From assembly GCA_023639215.1 (NCBI GenBank), contig CP097899.1, positions 3,902,001 to 3,966,000 of the forward strand: a stretch of DNA of 64,000 nt. The letters run 5' to 3'. The notes beneath the pieces are model-generated. The model did not search any database. It was given only the letters and a program-made list of their open reading frames with translations, and was not told the origin of the DNA. The translations under genes and the position numbers were made by a program. Shown here in pieces: positions 52,301-60,155 of this stretch. Every line of letters starts with the position of its first letter. Positions within the stretch are counted from its first letter, which is position 1. This DNA comes from Candidatus Pristimantibacillus lignocellulolyticus (GTDB taxonomy: Bacteria > Bacillota > Bacilli > Paenibacillales > Paenibacillaceae).

Positions 52301-55300
52301 AACCGGTTGAAATATGATGCAAGAGGTAATTTACTTCAAGCCATTGGCGGAATGGGTCAATCTATCGTATACCGATACAATAGTCTAAATCGTATCGTTG
52401 CTGTAACTGACTCACAGGGAAGCAAGGAAAGCTATGTATATGATCAAGCTGGAAATGTAACAAAGCATACTGATCCACTTGGTGCAACAATCTCAATTGA
52501 ACGTGACAGTACTGGTGTACCGACAAAATCAGTAGATGCTGAAGGTGCGGTAACGACTTATGTTAATGATAGCAACAAATTTACTTCTGTTATTGTAGAT
52601 GCAGCAGGTTATGAGACATCAGTCGAAAGAGATGAACTTCATCGCATTACGAAAATGGATGATGGTCAAGGAACAGTTGAAGAATATGTATACGATGATA
52701 AGGATCGTATCATTCGTGCAACGGATGCACTAACTCAGGCCACATCAGTTGAATTTGATCTCAATGGTAACCTGAAGAGTACAACGGATGAAGCGGGAAA
52801 TACCGAACATTATAGCTATCATATTGATCGAATAGTTAGTGAAAAGGATTCAATAGGTAATGAGACTACTTATGCCTATGATAATGTCGGTAATGTAACT
52901 AGTACGACCGATGCGGATGGAGCTACTACATCAGATAGCTTTGATAGTATGGATCGCGTGAAGGCAACAACGGATGCACTTGGTAATATAACGACATACA
53001 CCTATGACGACAGTGGAAATGTACTAACAGTGACAGATCCAGAAGGCGGTATTACCAGAAATACGTATAATAAGGATAATCAATTGCTCACAGTGACTGA
53101 TCCACTTGGAGCGGTTACGACTAACAAGTATGACAGTGAAGGTCAACTTATTAAGACAACGAATGCCATTGGTAACAGTACGTGGTATGAGTATGATGAA
53201 GTTGGCCATATGGTGAAAGTGATTGATGCTCTAGGTGGAGTGACGGAATATAACTATGATGGCAATGGGAATTTAACGTCTACTATTATGCCTAATGGAG
53301 CAGAATGGCAAACAAAGTTTGATGAAAGAGGTTATGAAGTTGGTCAGATTGACCCGCTGTTGAATGAAACTAAGATTGAACGTGATTTGCTTGGTCGCAT
53401 GACAGCAAGTATAGACGCCGAAGGCAATAAGACCAGTTACGATTATGATAATCTTGGTCGCAATACGAAGATTACGAATGCATTGGGACATCAGACAAGC
53501 TATCAGTATGATGAGTTAGGCAATGTAGTGAATATTACCGATGGCAACGGTCATGTGACAATTTTTGATTACGATGCACTTGGACGATTAATTACTGTAA
53601 CCAATGCAGAAGGCGACACAACCGCATATACCTACAATGAAACAGGTCAAGTCATTAAACAGTTGAATGCGAATGGTCATGCGACAACTTATGAATATAA
53701 CGCTCTAGGTCAATTAACTCAGCGGATTAATCCACTTGGAGAGAACAAATCGTATCAATATGACGGAAAAGGCAATCTTATTGAATTTACAGAGCCTGAT
53801 GGTGTGAAGGCTAACTACACTTATGATGCTACAGGGCGAGTTGTGTCAATAGTGTACTCTGACGGTGAGAAGGTAGAATATACGTATGACCTTATTGGTC
53901 GTAGATTAGAAATGCTAGATAGTAATGGGTTAACTCGCTATACTAGCGATGCACTTAACCGTCCTACTGAAATTATCGATGCTCAAGGCTACAATATCCG
54001 CTATGAATGGGATAGTGTAAATAATCGTAGTAGAGTCATCTATCCAGACAACTCTTCTGTGAGATATAGCTACGATGAGCTTAATCGAATGACAGAGGTA
54101 AAAGAGAATCAGCAACAACCAACGGTATATAGTTACGATAAAAATAGTAGATTGCAGCAGAAAACTTTACCGAATCAAGGTAAGTCTATTTATCAGTATG
54201 ATGCACTAGGACAGCTACTAGAGCTAGCACATTATGGTTCGAATGCTCAATTAGTAGAGAAGCTAAACTACTCTTACGATGCAGCAGGCAATATGCTAAG
54301 TGCAACTCGTCAGCAGTCCGGAAGTGATGAAGACAATCCTACTGGCGTACAAAGTCCTGCTGAAGTTACGCAATATGCCTATGATGCGTTAAATCAGCTG
54401 ATGGAGGCACAGAAGCTAGGCGGTACGAAAACAAACTATAGCTATGATGCATTCGGTAATCGAACGAGCAAGACGATAATAGAAAATGGTAGCTGGACAG
54501 AGGAATCTTACACGTACGATGCTGCTAATAAGTTGACATTATGGCAGTCTGGTAGTGATTCTAGAAGTTATAACTATGATCAACGTGGTAATCTACTACA
54601 AGTACAAGGAACAGGTAGTGGAGCAAGCACGATGGAGCAAATGCTTACTATGCAGGATCCAGCAGAGATCGTAGAGGAGAGCTTGCCAAGCAGTGACATT
54701 GAAGTTGATCCTGCAGTAACTGAGAATGAAGAAGTTGTCTCAGATACAGTAGAGGCGTTAAATGCTGATACTGAGCAAGAGTTGGTAGAGTCAAGTGAGC
54801 AAGATGTAGCTATCGAAGAAGTAAAAGCAAGTGATCTTGAAGCTGAACAACATACAGATGAGGTAACGGAAGAACGAACTGTTTCTGAGCTATCTACTGA
54901 CTCTATGAACAGCTTGAATGCAGCATTGCTAGAGCAATATGAATGGAATGACGCGAATCGTTTGACTCGTCATACGAATGAAACGGGAGATGTAACGACC
55001 TACCGTTATGATGGCGATCATAATCGTGTCTATATGGGGACAGAGCTAGGCAGCTTGGATGCGGCAAGCGCTTATCCAGATGGTCATCCACTTGGTGACA
55101 GAACAGGCTGGGAGCCACAGTATAAGAAGGAGCAGACAGCGATCTACTTCGCTAATGATACGACATTAAACTATGCGGAACCTTTAATGGCTATTAGTGA
55201 GGATAAAAACTGGAAGCAAAACTATACGTACGGTGCATTAGGCGAACGGATTAGTATGAGCTATCTACCAAGTGAAGATCCAAGCAATGATTGGGAGCCA

Positions 55301-56263
55301 ACACCTGGGGCAAGCGGTGCTAATTCAGGTAATGCTCTTACTACGTTATACTATTTGTCAGATGTACGTGGAAGCGCAATAGGCTTGATGGATCCAGAGG
55401 GTGCAATTGCCGCTCGTTACCACTATGATGAGTTTGGTATTGCATTAGACGATGAGAAATTCGACATGAACTGGGCAGGACCAGATAATCTATTCGGATA
55501 CACAGGATTAGGTTATGATTATACAAGTGGACTGAATAATGCACGTTCCCGATATTTTGATGCTAGTATTGGTAGATTTATTAGTGAGGATACCGTTGAA
55601 GGTGACAATAAAAATCCACTGAGTTTGAATCTATATACGTATGTGCAAAATAATCCGAATAAGTATGTAGATCCAAGTGGTAATATCCCAGTACTAATTG
55701 CGCTCCTTGGTAAAGTCATTGTTAATTATGCGATTGATGTCATGATTGGAGTAGGATTTGATTATTTATCCTATGTTAAATCAGGTTCTACTAGTAAATT
55801 CAATATGACAGCTTCGCTGAAAAAGAATGCGAAGGAAAGTGCTGTTCCAGGTTTAGGTTTTATCAAGAAATTTAAACGAGGATTAAAGTTAGCGGATGAG
55901 ATTAAGGCAGCACAGAAGGCTGCAAAGGCTAAGAAAGTCAAAATTGCCAATAGTGGATTTATTAAAGCTAAAGAAGTTAGATTTTCTCAAAACAGCATTT
56001 CACGCAAGTTTTCAGATGGTAAATCCGTTGAGGATTTGATAAAAGGTTTAAAAAATGGCACTATAAAATCTAAAGACTTACCAGAGATAAGGATTTTCGA
56101 AAAAAATGGGAATTTATTTTCTTTAGATAATCGTCGTCTATATGCTGCACAACAAGCAGGGGTCAAAGTCAGGTACAGAATGGCTACTCCAAAGGAAATT
56201 AATAAAGAGATTGGAAAAAAGATGACGACCCAAAATAATGGTACATCAATTAGGGTAAGATAG
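49397..56263 (+). CDS. Secreted RHS/YD-repeat polymorphic toxin with C-terminal tip
   Basis: A 2288-aa RHS-family protein (WapA-like in general plan). Visible parts: Sec signal peptide (ISILLIAMLLISGIPL, AEA-S cleavage near 38); Ig/FlgD-like region (about 40-250); RHS N-terminal segment (PLDFNLQYLSRNVEEGAHGLGWRHSYE, about 370-395); first YD repeats to about 580; an inserted beta-helix-like region without YD motifs (about 590-870); long YD array (about 890-1745); an acidic linker (about 1755-1835); the core (GRFISEDTVEGDNKNP...DPSGN); a conserved pre-toxin segment; and a variable tip of about 109 residues from about 2180. The tip has LDNRRLYAAQQAG, resembling ParB-like nuclease toxins. TTG start with GTGAGGATGA upstream. 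The whole frame is intact. Confidence 0.92.
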   Translation: MKYRLKQAISILLIAMLLISGIPLYPGNNEFLTPKAEASTNMRIEPSEINVNKGEKANILFSFNAADSNQDEHDIVIMVCTPQLDGGAPIPGSVIKEGTYKTKENEQYVTHKVEWDGKINGQPLAEGRYTICVSPANYTGIGVYYGQMASFEIVESDWLDAPTAISVKPSTTTGKVTVAGTAPVGTSVKLELTETGSEEAEQAGTATPNSQGKWSQAVTLPANKLVSLSALAEQDELTSSYSELVNVMRYQLPTFPITWEELTAYFYKTDSMSSTVQQAKQIAEWNNLSISACSEARCPERISNVSSLVLIDPEMETVPAQSDLTAFQADDINNRLTIVNPSGMEPIDLARGDFVYYAPSLNLQALMPLDFNLQYLSRNVEEGAHGLGWRHSYEWSLTAIEDKIELIEPDGSRFEFIPLADGKYMSPRGTNLSLERLANGTHVLRTLDGEQYTFSAQGVLQSIADLNGNTIQLSYSGQTLQSITTLGASLTLLYNPEGKLSSAADQTGRKLQYNYNAAGDLIEIVDVDGSTIELTYDNNHRVNSVTTPAKDGKMSVVYDDNGRVTSLTDYYGEQTETAYEGKIAPVVRGEDEEEGSQGPISIHPDNAKDIAESDEVILSGTMHNLANAPAYRNVNGLKPVISNYIESQANKFKQEINTYTSSAIACSSCDIAGLKAAIQSSSANPVIIKVGQLNVEESVTFGSASKPVVVIADGMNTNKDITVEIYGTLVVQNGLNANTKLKLIANEVGGKYGSILSNGRIHLNNDSTVNVSNTLYTTGLTYNSGLLSITADRIVVTDELHINTRVEMDIASEMSLGGLVSNNELAQLTIIGGDLFVRDNVSVNNQLSISTGGVFAIGGDMTPNRKPTLLTGIGTGKTILKYPADAIAARSATNAINSSNEWKLNEVATSTAPAGKTVQKDALGRQTSFEWSDRFLLRSKKLPDGTTNEFEYDNGNRVKRMVDGNKNSNRLKYDARGNLLQAIGGMGQSIVYRYNSLNRIVAVTDSQGSKESYVYDQAGNVTKHTDPLGATISIERDSTGVPTKSVDAEGAVTTYVNDSNKFTSVIVDAAGYETSVERDELHRITKMDDGQGTVEEYVYDDKDRIIRATDALTQATSVEFDLNGNLKSTTDEAGNTEHYSYHIDRIVSEKDSIGNETTYAYDNVGNVTSTTDADGATTSDSFDSMDRVKATTDALGNITTYTYDDSGNVLTVTDPEGGITRNTYNKDNQLLTVTDPLGAVTTNKYDSEGQLIKTTNAIGNSTWYEYDEVGHMVKVIDALGGVTEYNYDGNGNLTSTIMPNGAEWQTKFDERGYEVGQIDPLLNETKIERDLLGRMTASIDAEGNKTSYDYDNLGRNTKITNALGHQTSYQYDELGNVVNITDGNGHVTIFDYDALGRLITVTNAEGDTTAYTYNETGQVIKQLNANGHATTYEYNALGQLTQRINPLGENKSYQYDGKGNLIEFTEPDGVKANYTYDATGRVVSIVYSDGEKVEYTYDLIGRRLEMLDSNGLTRYTSDALNRPTEIIDAQGYNIRYEWDSVNNRSRVIYPDNSSVRYSYDELNRMTEVKENQQQPTVYSYDKNSRLQQKTLPNQGKSIYQYDALGQLLELAHYGSNAQLVEKLNYSYDAAGNMLSATRQQSGSDEDNPTGVQSPAEVTQYAYDALNQLMEAQKLGGTKTNYSYDAFGNRTSKTIIENGSWTEESYTYDAANKLTLWQSGSDSRSYNYDQRGNLLQVQGTGSGASTMEQMLTMQDPAEIVEESLPSSDIEVDPAVTENEEVVSDTVEALNADTEQELVESSEQDVAIEEVKASDLEAEQHTDEVTEERTVSELSTDSMNSLNAALLEQYEWNDANRLTRHTNETGDVTTYRYDGDHNRVYMGTELGSLDAASAYPDGHPLGDRTGWEPQYKKEQTAIYFANDTTLNYAEPLMAISEDKNWKQNYTYGALGERISMSYLPSEDPSNDWEPTPGASGANSGNALTTLYYLSDVRGSAIGLMDPEGAIAARYHYDEFGIALDDEKFDMNWAGPDNLFGYTGLGYDYTSGLNNARSRYFDASIGRFISEDTVEGDNKNPLSLNLYTYVQNNPNKYVDPSGNIPVLIALLGKVIVNYAIDVMIGVGFDYLSYVKSGSTSKFNMTASLKKNAKESAVPGLGFIKKFKRGLKLADEIKAAQKAAKAKKVKIANSGFIKAKEVRFSQNSISRKFSDGKSVEDLIKGLKNGTIKSKDLPEIRIFEKNGNLFSLDNRRLYAAQQAGVKVRYRMATPKEINKEIGKKMTTQNNGTSIRVR
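54911..55935 (+). repeat. RHS core segment, parental copy of the cassette repeat
   Basis: From the SLNAALLEQYEW codons (residue about 1839) to KAAKAKK, this stretch is repeated almost identically in three downstream cassettes (57284-58331, 61346-62086, 63262-63831). Downstream of it the sequences become unrelated, marking the toxin-tip junction. Confidence 0.95.
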
Positions 56264-56274
56264 GAGATTTGAAC

Positions 56275-56649
56275 GTGATTAATATTGTTAATGAAAAGTT
56301 GAAAATTAATGTGACCCCGTTAGAAGAGTTACAAATGGATCCAACTAACATATCTCTTTATTTCGATGATTCAGAAGAAGTGAGGTGGAAAGTTGATATT
56401 TGTCCGTATCAAGCTGTTAGGGTCACTACAATTGATTGTATTGATACTGTGGATTATTTGGTTAATGGAACAAGGTCATTTAACATTTTGGAAGTCATTG
56501 ACTCTAATTGGGTAAAGCTATTAAAGCAAACTTTGAGTGAAATAGATGAAACAGCAAATTTTTTAGATAAATCTCATCACTATGTATTTCCTTTTCAAGA
56601 TTTGGTAGTTGAGATTGTTTGTTGGGATTTGGCATTTGAAAAAGTTTGA
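56275..56649 (+). CDS. Probable immunity protein for the main RHS tip
   Basis: A 124-aa acidic, unsecreted protein (FDDSEEVRWKVDICPYQAVRVTTIDCID...FLDKSHHYVFPFQDLVVEIVCWDLAF). Its AGGAG site overlaps the RHS stop codon and GTG at 56275 is well spaced, so it is translated directly after the toxin. A small gene right behind a polymorphic-toxin tip is the standard place of the immunity gene. No enzymatic motif is seen; the immunity role is inferred from context. Confidence 0.78.
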   Translation: MINIVNEKLKINVTPLEELQMDPTNISLYFDDSEEVRWKVDICPYQAVRVTTIDCIDTVDYLVNGTRSFNILEVIDSNWVKLLKQTLSEIDETANFLDKSHHYVFPFQDLVVEIVCWDLAFEKV

Positions 56650-57051
56650 ATTTTAACGATATTAATTTAGATGCAGTGAATCCTCATTATAAAGAATTGA
56701 TAAAGTGCAAGAAGTATGAAATGATGCTAGAGCCTACTTTGAAGGCCGGCATGCAAGGGGAAACATGGAATGATTGGACTAAGTAGAAGAACAGGAGGAC
56801 ATATTCCAATAATATAGGATTTGGTCGTTTAGAGCTCCAAACATGTTTATATAGTTTGAAGGGAAAGTCATACATTGAAATTTGCCCTATTTACAAATGG
56901 CATTATGTACAACTTGTTGAGGAGGAAGTTTTTTCTCGTTTAACGGGTTCGTAAAACAATATCAGCCTGTGGTCATTGAATTGCCATTAGAACAAGCAGA
57001 CTATATTTTTGAGCAACTAAAACAAACCAAGACCGATTTTAGTATGGTATA
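56650..57051 (+). pseudogene. Decayed ORF(s) between the first immunity gene and cassette 2
   Basis: Coding-like pieces are broken by stops and frameshifts: DAVNPHYKELIKCKKYEMM ending at a stop near 56786, then IGFGRLELQTCLYSLKGKS to GS-stop at 56954, continuing in another frame as VKQYQPVVIELPLEQADY to a stop at 57051. The second part reads like the end of a small soluble protein, possibly a lost immunity gene. The family is not recognised. Confidence 0.55.
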
Positions 57052-57062
57052 ATTTCACGCTT

Positions 57063-57092
57063 AGACCTTGAGGGAATCCTCAAGGTCTTTTT
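57063..57092 (+). terminator. Terminator before cassette 2
   Basis: AGACCTTGAGG (57063-57073) and CCTCAAGGTCT (57078-57088) pair perfectly around GAAT, followed by five T. The following 57093-57276 holds no gene. This terminator separates cassette 2 from the active locus. Confidence 0.92.
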
Positions 57093-57276
57093 ACCTCTAT
57101 AGAGTTACTAAATGAATCAGGCATCAGACTCTAAACTGCTGTTGTATTTAAACGATACCAACTTGTCCGAATTGAAGACACATACATGTAGTAATTGAAT
57201 GCAGTATTATAATGATAAGACTATTGAGCAAATAGCATGCAATCTTAATAGATTGTAGCAAACTTTATTCAGTCAC

Positions 57277-58599
57277 TTGTTAACTAGCTTGAATGCAGCA
57301 TTGCTAGAGCAATATGAATGGAATGATGCGAATCGTTTGGTTCGTCATACGAATGAAGCGGGAGATGTAACGACCTACCGTTATGATGGCGATCATAATC
57401 GTGTCTATATGGGAACAGAGCTAGGCAGCTTGGACGCAGCAAGCGCTTATCCAGACAGTCATCCACTTGGTGACAGAACAGGCTGGGAGCCACAGTATAA
57501 GAAAGAGCAGACAGCTATCTACTTCGCTAATGATACGACATTAAGTTATGTAGAACCGTTAATGGCAATTAGTGAGGATAAGAACTGGAAGCAAAACTAT
57601 ACGTACGGTGCATTAGGCGAACGGATTAGTATGAGCTATCTACCAAGTGGCGATCCAAGCAATGATTGGGAGCCAACACCTGGGGCAAGCGGTGCTAATT
57701 CAGGTAATGCTCTTACTACGCTATACTATTTATCAGATGTGCGTGGAAGCGCCATAGGCTTGATGGATCCAGAGGGTGCAATAGCCGCTCGTTACCACTA
57801 TGATGAGTTTGGCATTGCATTAGACGATGAGAAATTCGACATGAACTGGGCAGGACCAGATAATCTATTCGGATACACAGGATTAGGTTATGATTATACG
57901 AGTGGACTGAATAATGCACGTTCCCGATACTTCGATGCTAGTATTGGTAGATTTATTAGTGAGGATACCGTTGAAGGTGACAATAAAAATCCACTGAGTT
58001 TGAATCTGTATACGTATGTGCAAAATAATCCGAATAAGTATATAGATCCAAGTGGTAACATCCCAGTACTAATTGCGCTCCTTGGTAAAGTCGTTGTTAA
58101 TTATGCGATTGATGTCATGTTTGGAGTAGGATTTGATTATTTATCCTATGTCAAATCAGGTTCTACTAGTAAATTCAATATGACAGCTTCGCTGAAAAAG
58201 AATGCCATAGAAAGTGCTGTTCCAGGTCTAGGTTTTATCAAGAAATTCAAACGAGGATTAAAGTTAGCGGATGAGATTAAGACAGCACAGAAAGCCGCGA
58301 AGGCTTCGAAGGCTAAGAAGGCTAAGAAGGCTGTATCTGATTTAGATAAAATGAAGTCGTTAATAAAAAATGGAAAGAAAAAAGGGAATAATATTATAAG
58401 CAAGATTGATGAAAAAACTCAAGTAATATTTAGAAAAAATACAGGTAAAAATGCACATCCAATAAAGCCGAAGTATCCTAATGCAGTAGATCATTACAAT
58501 GTAGAAATACAAACTAAAACCTCTGCTGGTAAGTGGAAATCTAGAGAGTCATATCATATTATAGTGGATAAGAACGGAAAAGTTATTGATAGATTTTAG
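57277..58599 (+). CDS. Orphan RHS C-terminal cassette 2 with distinct toxin tip
   Basis: A 440-codon frame that copies the parental RHS from residue about 1839 to the tip junction and then carries a different tip (about 89 aa: IISKIDEKTQVIFRKNTG...YPNAVDHYNVEI...ESYHIIVDKNGKVID). It has no signal peptide, no RHS N-terminus and no ribosome site at the TTG that opens the frame, and a strong terminator lies upstream, so it is probably silent until recombined into the main gene. The tip family is not recognised; the His/Lys/Asp-rich end is compatible with an RNase fold, which is only a guess. Confidence 0.85.
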   Translation: MLTSLNAALLEQYEWNDANRLVRHTNEAGDVTTYRYDGDHNRVYMGTELGSLDAASAYPDSHPLGDRTGWEPQYKKEQTAIYFANDTTLSYVEPLMAISEDKNWKQNYTYGALGERISMSYLPSGDPSNDWEPTPGASGANSGNALTTLYYLSDVRGSAIGLMDPEGAIAARYHYDEFGIALDDEKFDMNWAGPDNLFGYTGLGYDYTSGLNNARSRYFDASIGRFISEDTVEGDNKNPLSLNLYTYVQNNPNKYIDPSGNIPVLIALLGKVVVNYAIDVMFGVGFDYLSYVKSGSTSKFNMTASLKKNAIESAVPGLGFIKKFKRGLKLADEIKTAQKAAKASKAKKAKKAVSDLDKMKSLIKNGKKKGNNIISKIDEKTQVIFRKNTGKNAHPIKPKYPNAVDHYNVEIQTKTSAGKWKSRESYHIIVDKNGKVIDRF

Positions 58600-58614
58600 A
58601 AGGGAGATAATATT

Positions 58615-58950
58615 GTGAAGTATGTGATTGATATCGAGAACGATGAAAATGATGACTTTGAAAGATTGGCAGATAACGTAGGTGTTTTACAAGTTTTTGA
58701 TAGCAATGGAAACGAAATCACTAAGTCTTCAAAAGTATCATTATTTCTGAGCAAAAATGCCCTAATAGGTTTAGGAACTGAGTTGATTAGATTGGCTCAT
58801 AATTATAAAGAAGGAAGACATTATCACCTAGAGCCAGCTAGCAAAGAGTTGACTGTTCAAACATTAGGGGTATTTCTTACACCAGATAGTTGTGAACTTA
58901 TAGTGGGTTGTAGTGATGAAAAAAATATTGATGAATATTTTGAAGATTAG
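58615..58950 (+). CDS. Probable immunity protein for the cassette 2 tip
   Basis: A 111-aa soluble protein (VIDIENDENDDFERLADNVGVLQVF...LGVFLTPDSCELIVGCSDEKNIDEYF), acidic, starting with GTG at 58615 behind AAGGGAGA, 15 bases after the cassette stop. Position directly behind a toxin tip indicates the cognate immunity protein. The family is not recognised. Confidence 0.75.
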   Translation: MKYVIDIENDENDDFERLADNVGVLQVFDSNGNEITKSSKVSLFLSKNALIGLGTELIRLAHNYKEGRHYHLEPASKELTVQTLGVFLTPDSCELIVGCSDEKNIDEYFED

Positions 58951-58980
58951 TGTGTTAAAAGTTTAAAATAGATCTCATCA

Positions 58981-59025
58981 AAAATAAAACTTTGATTGGC
59001 TACATGCCTTTCAAAGTTTATTTTT
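58981..59025 (+). terminator. Terminator after immunity gene 2
   Basis: AAAACTTTGA and TCAAAGTTTATTTTT form a stem with one bulge and a T run at 59021-59025. Confidence 0.8.
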
Positions 59026-59031
59026 GGTGGG

Positions 59032-59053
59032 GTCTATCTAGTGCCGAATGAAA
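59032..59053 (+). repeat. Cassette-end junction motif, copy 1
   Basis: GTCTATCTAGTGCCGAAT followed by GAAAC lies just after the terminator of immunity gene 2. An 18-base near-identical copy (one mismatch) lies just after the terminator of immunity gene 3 at 62876. The stretch 59054-59194 shows nothing else recognisable. Confidence 0.7.
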
Positions 59054-59281
59054 CCGACGTTCAGACAATAACACATCTAACACAGGTAATACTTGTATCA
59101 AGACTTCACCACTTTACTTGCACGCAATTTAAAAGTACAAACTAAATAACTCTATTGCGTTAAATAATACAGGTGGATTATGGTCAGATTGAAGTGCTCC
59201 CTGTCAAGTAGACAATGTAAAAAACAAAAATATTTAGGTTAGATCCCTCGGCTCGTTTTAACAGAGCTGAGGTTCTTTTTG

Positions 59282-60135
59282 TTATGCAGCTCTTCGGTAT
59301 TCGTTAGGTGACAAGTCATCCAAACACTCTGAATAGCGGTAGTTGTTGTAATAGCGAATATAGTTACTAACGTCTTTGAGGACGTCTTCATACGTATTAA
59401 ATTTGGTAAGATAATAGCTTTCTGATTTGTAGGTACCCCAAAATCGCTCAATAGGTTGGTTGTCCAAGCATCGGCTCACACGAGATATACTTTTCATAAA
59501 TTCGTAGGTTACATGGAGTCGATTATACTCATGAGACGTGTACTGGAAGCCTCTGTCGCTTTGGAGAAGAGGGCTTGCACTGGGATTCTTCTCATAAGCC
59601 TTCTTCAACGTATCCATCACGAGTTTATTGTTGTTGGAATGACCTAATACCCATGAAACAATAGAGTTATCGTATACATCAATAATCGCACTTAAATAGG
59701 CTTTGCGACCATTTCCATACTTCAGTTCGGTGACGTCTGTACACCACTTTGAATTAGGAGAATTGGCTCAAAGTTACGGTTCATTATATTTTCAGCTACA
59801 TGGACTTCAGAGGCTTTCACGTATTGTGGCCGTTTTCTACGAATGACTGATTTGAGTCCAAGAGCACGCATGATTCGGTAATAGCGCTTTTTATTGTACT
59901 TCTTCTTGAGTTTTCGGTTTAACTGAGTGCGCATTTGACGATAAGCAAGTATTCCTTTTCGCTTGGTATAACGAAGCTTGACTTCTTTAGCTAGCGCAAG
60001 AATGTCAAGTTCCCTGGCAGATGGTGACCAATGTAACCACTTGTAATAGGCAGATCGAGCAACCCCTGCTAACGCACATAACATCGTAATGGCGTAACCT
60101 TTTTCATTGTTCAGTTCTTGAATCGCTTGATACAA
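59282..60135 (-). pseudogene. IS3-family transposase OrfB, frameshifted
   Basis: The N-terminal half (HTH_21: YAITMLCALAGVARSAYYKW...RKGILAYRQMRTQL) and the DDE integrase half (KWCTDVTELKYGNG, LLQSDRGFQYTS, NQPIERFWGTYKSE) are in different frames. At about 59765 the expected ...NFEANSPNSKWCTD reads NFEPILLIQS and stops, which one missing base in a GGC(C)TC context explains. The element is therefore probably unable to transpose by itself. The catalytic D, D and E positions are otherwise present. Confidence 0.88.
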
Positions 60136-60155
60136 GTGTTCTTGCCGAACGAGGG

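Noticed and set aside
54903..55118. Recurring minus-strand open frames in each RHS core copy (also 57284-57493 and others)
   Set aside because: They recur only because the sense core is repeated; no ribosome site or protein signature.
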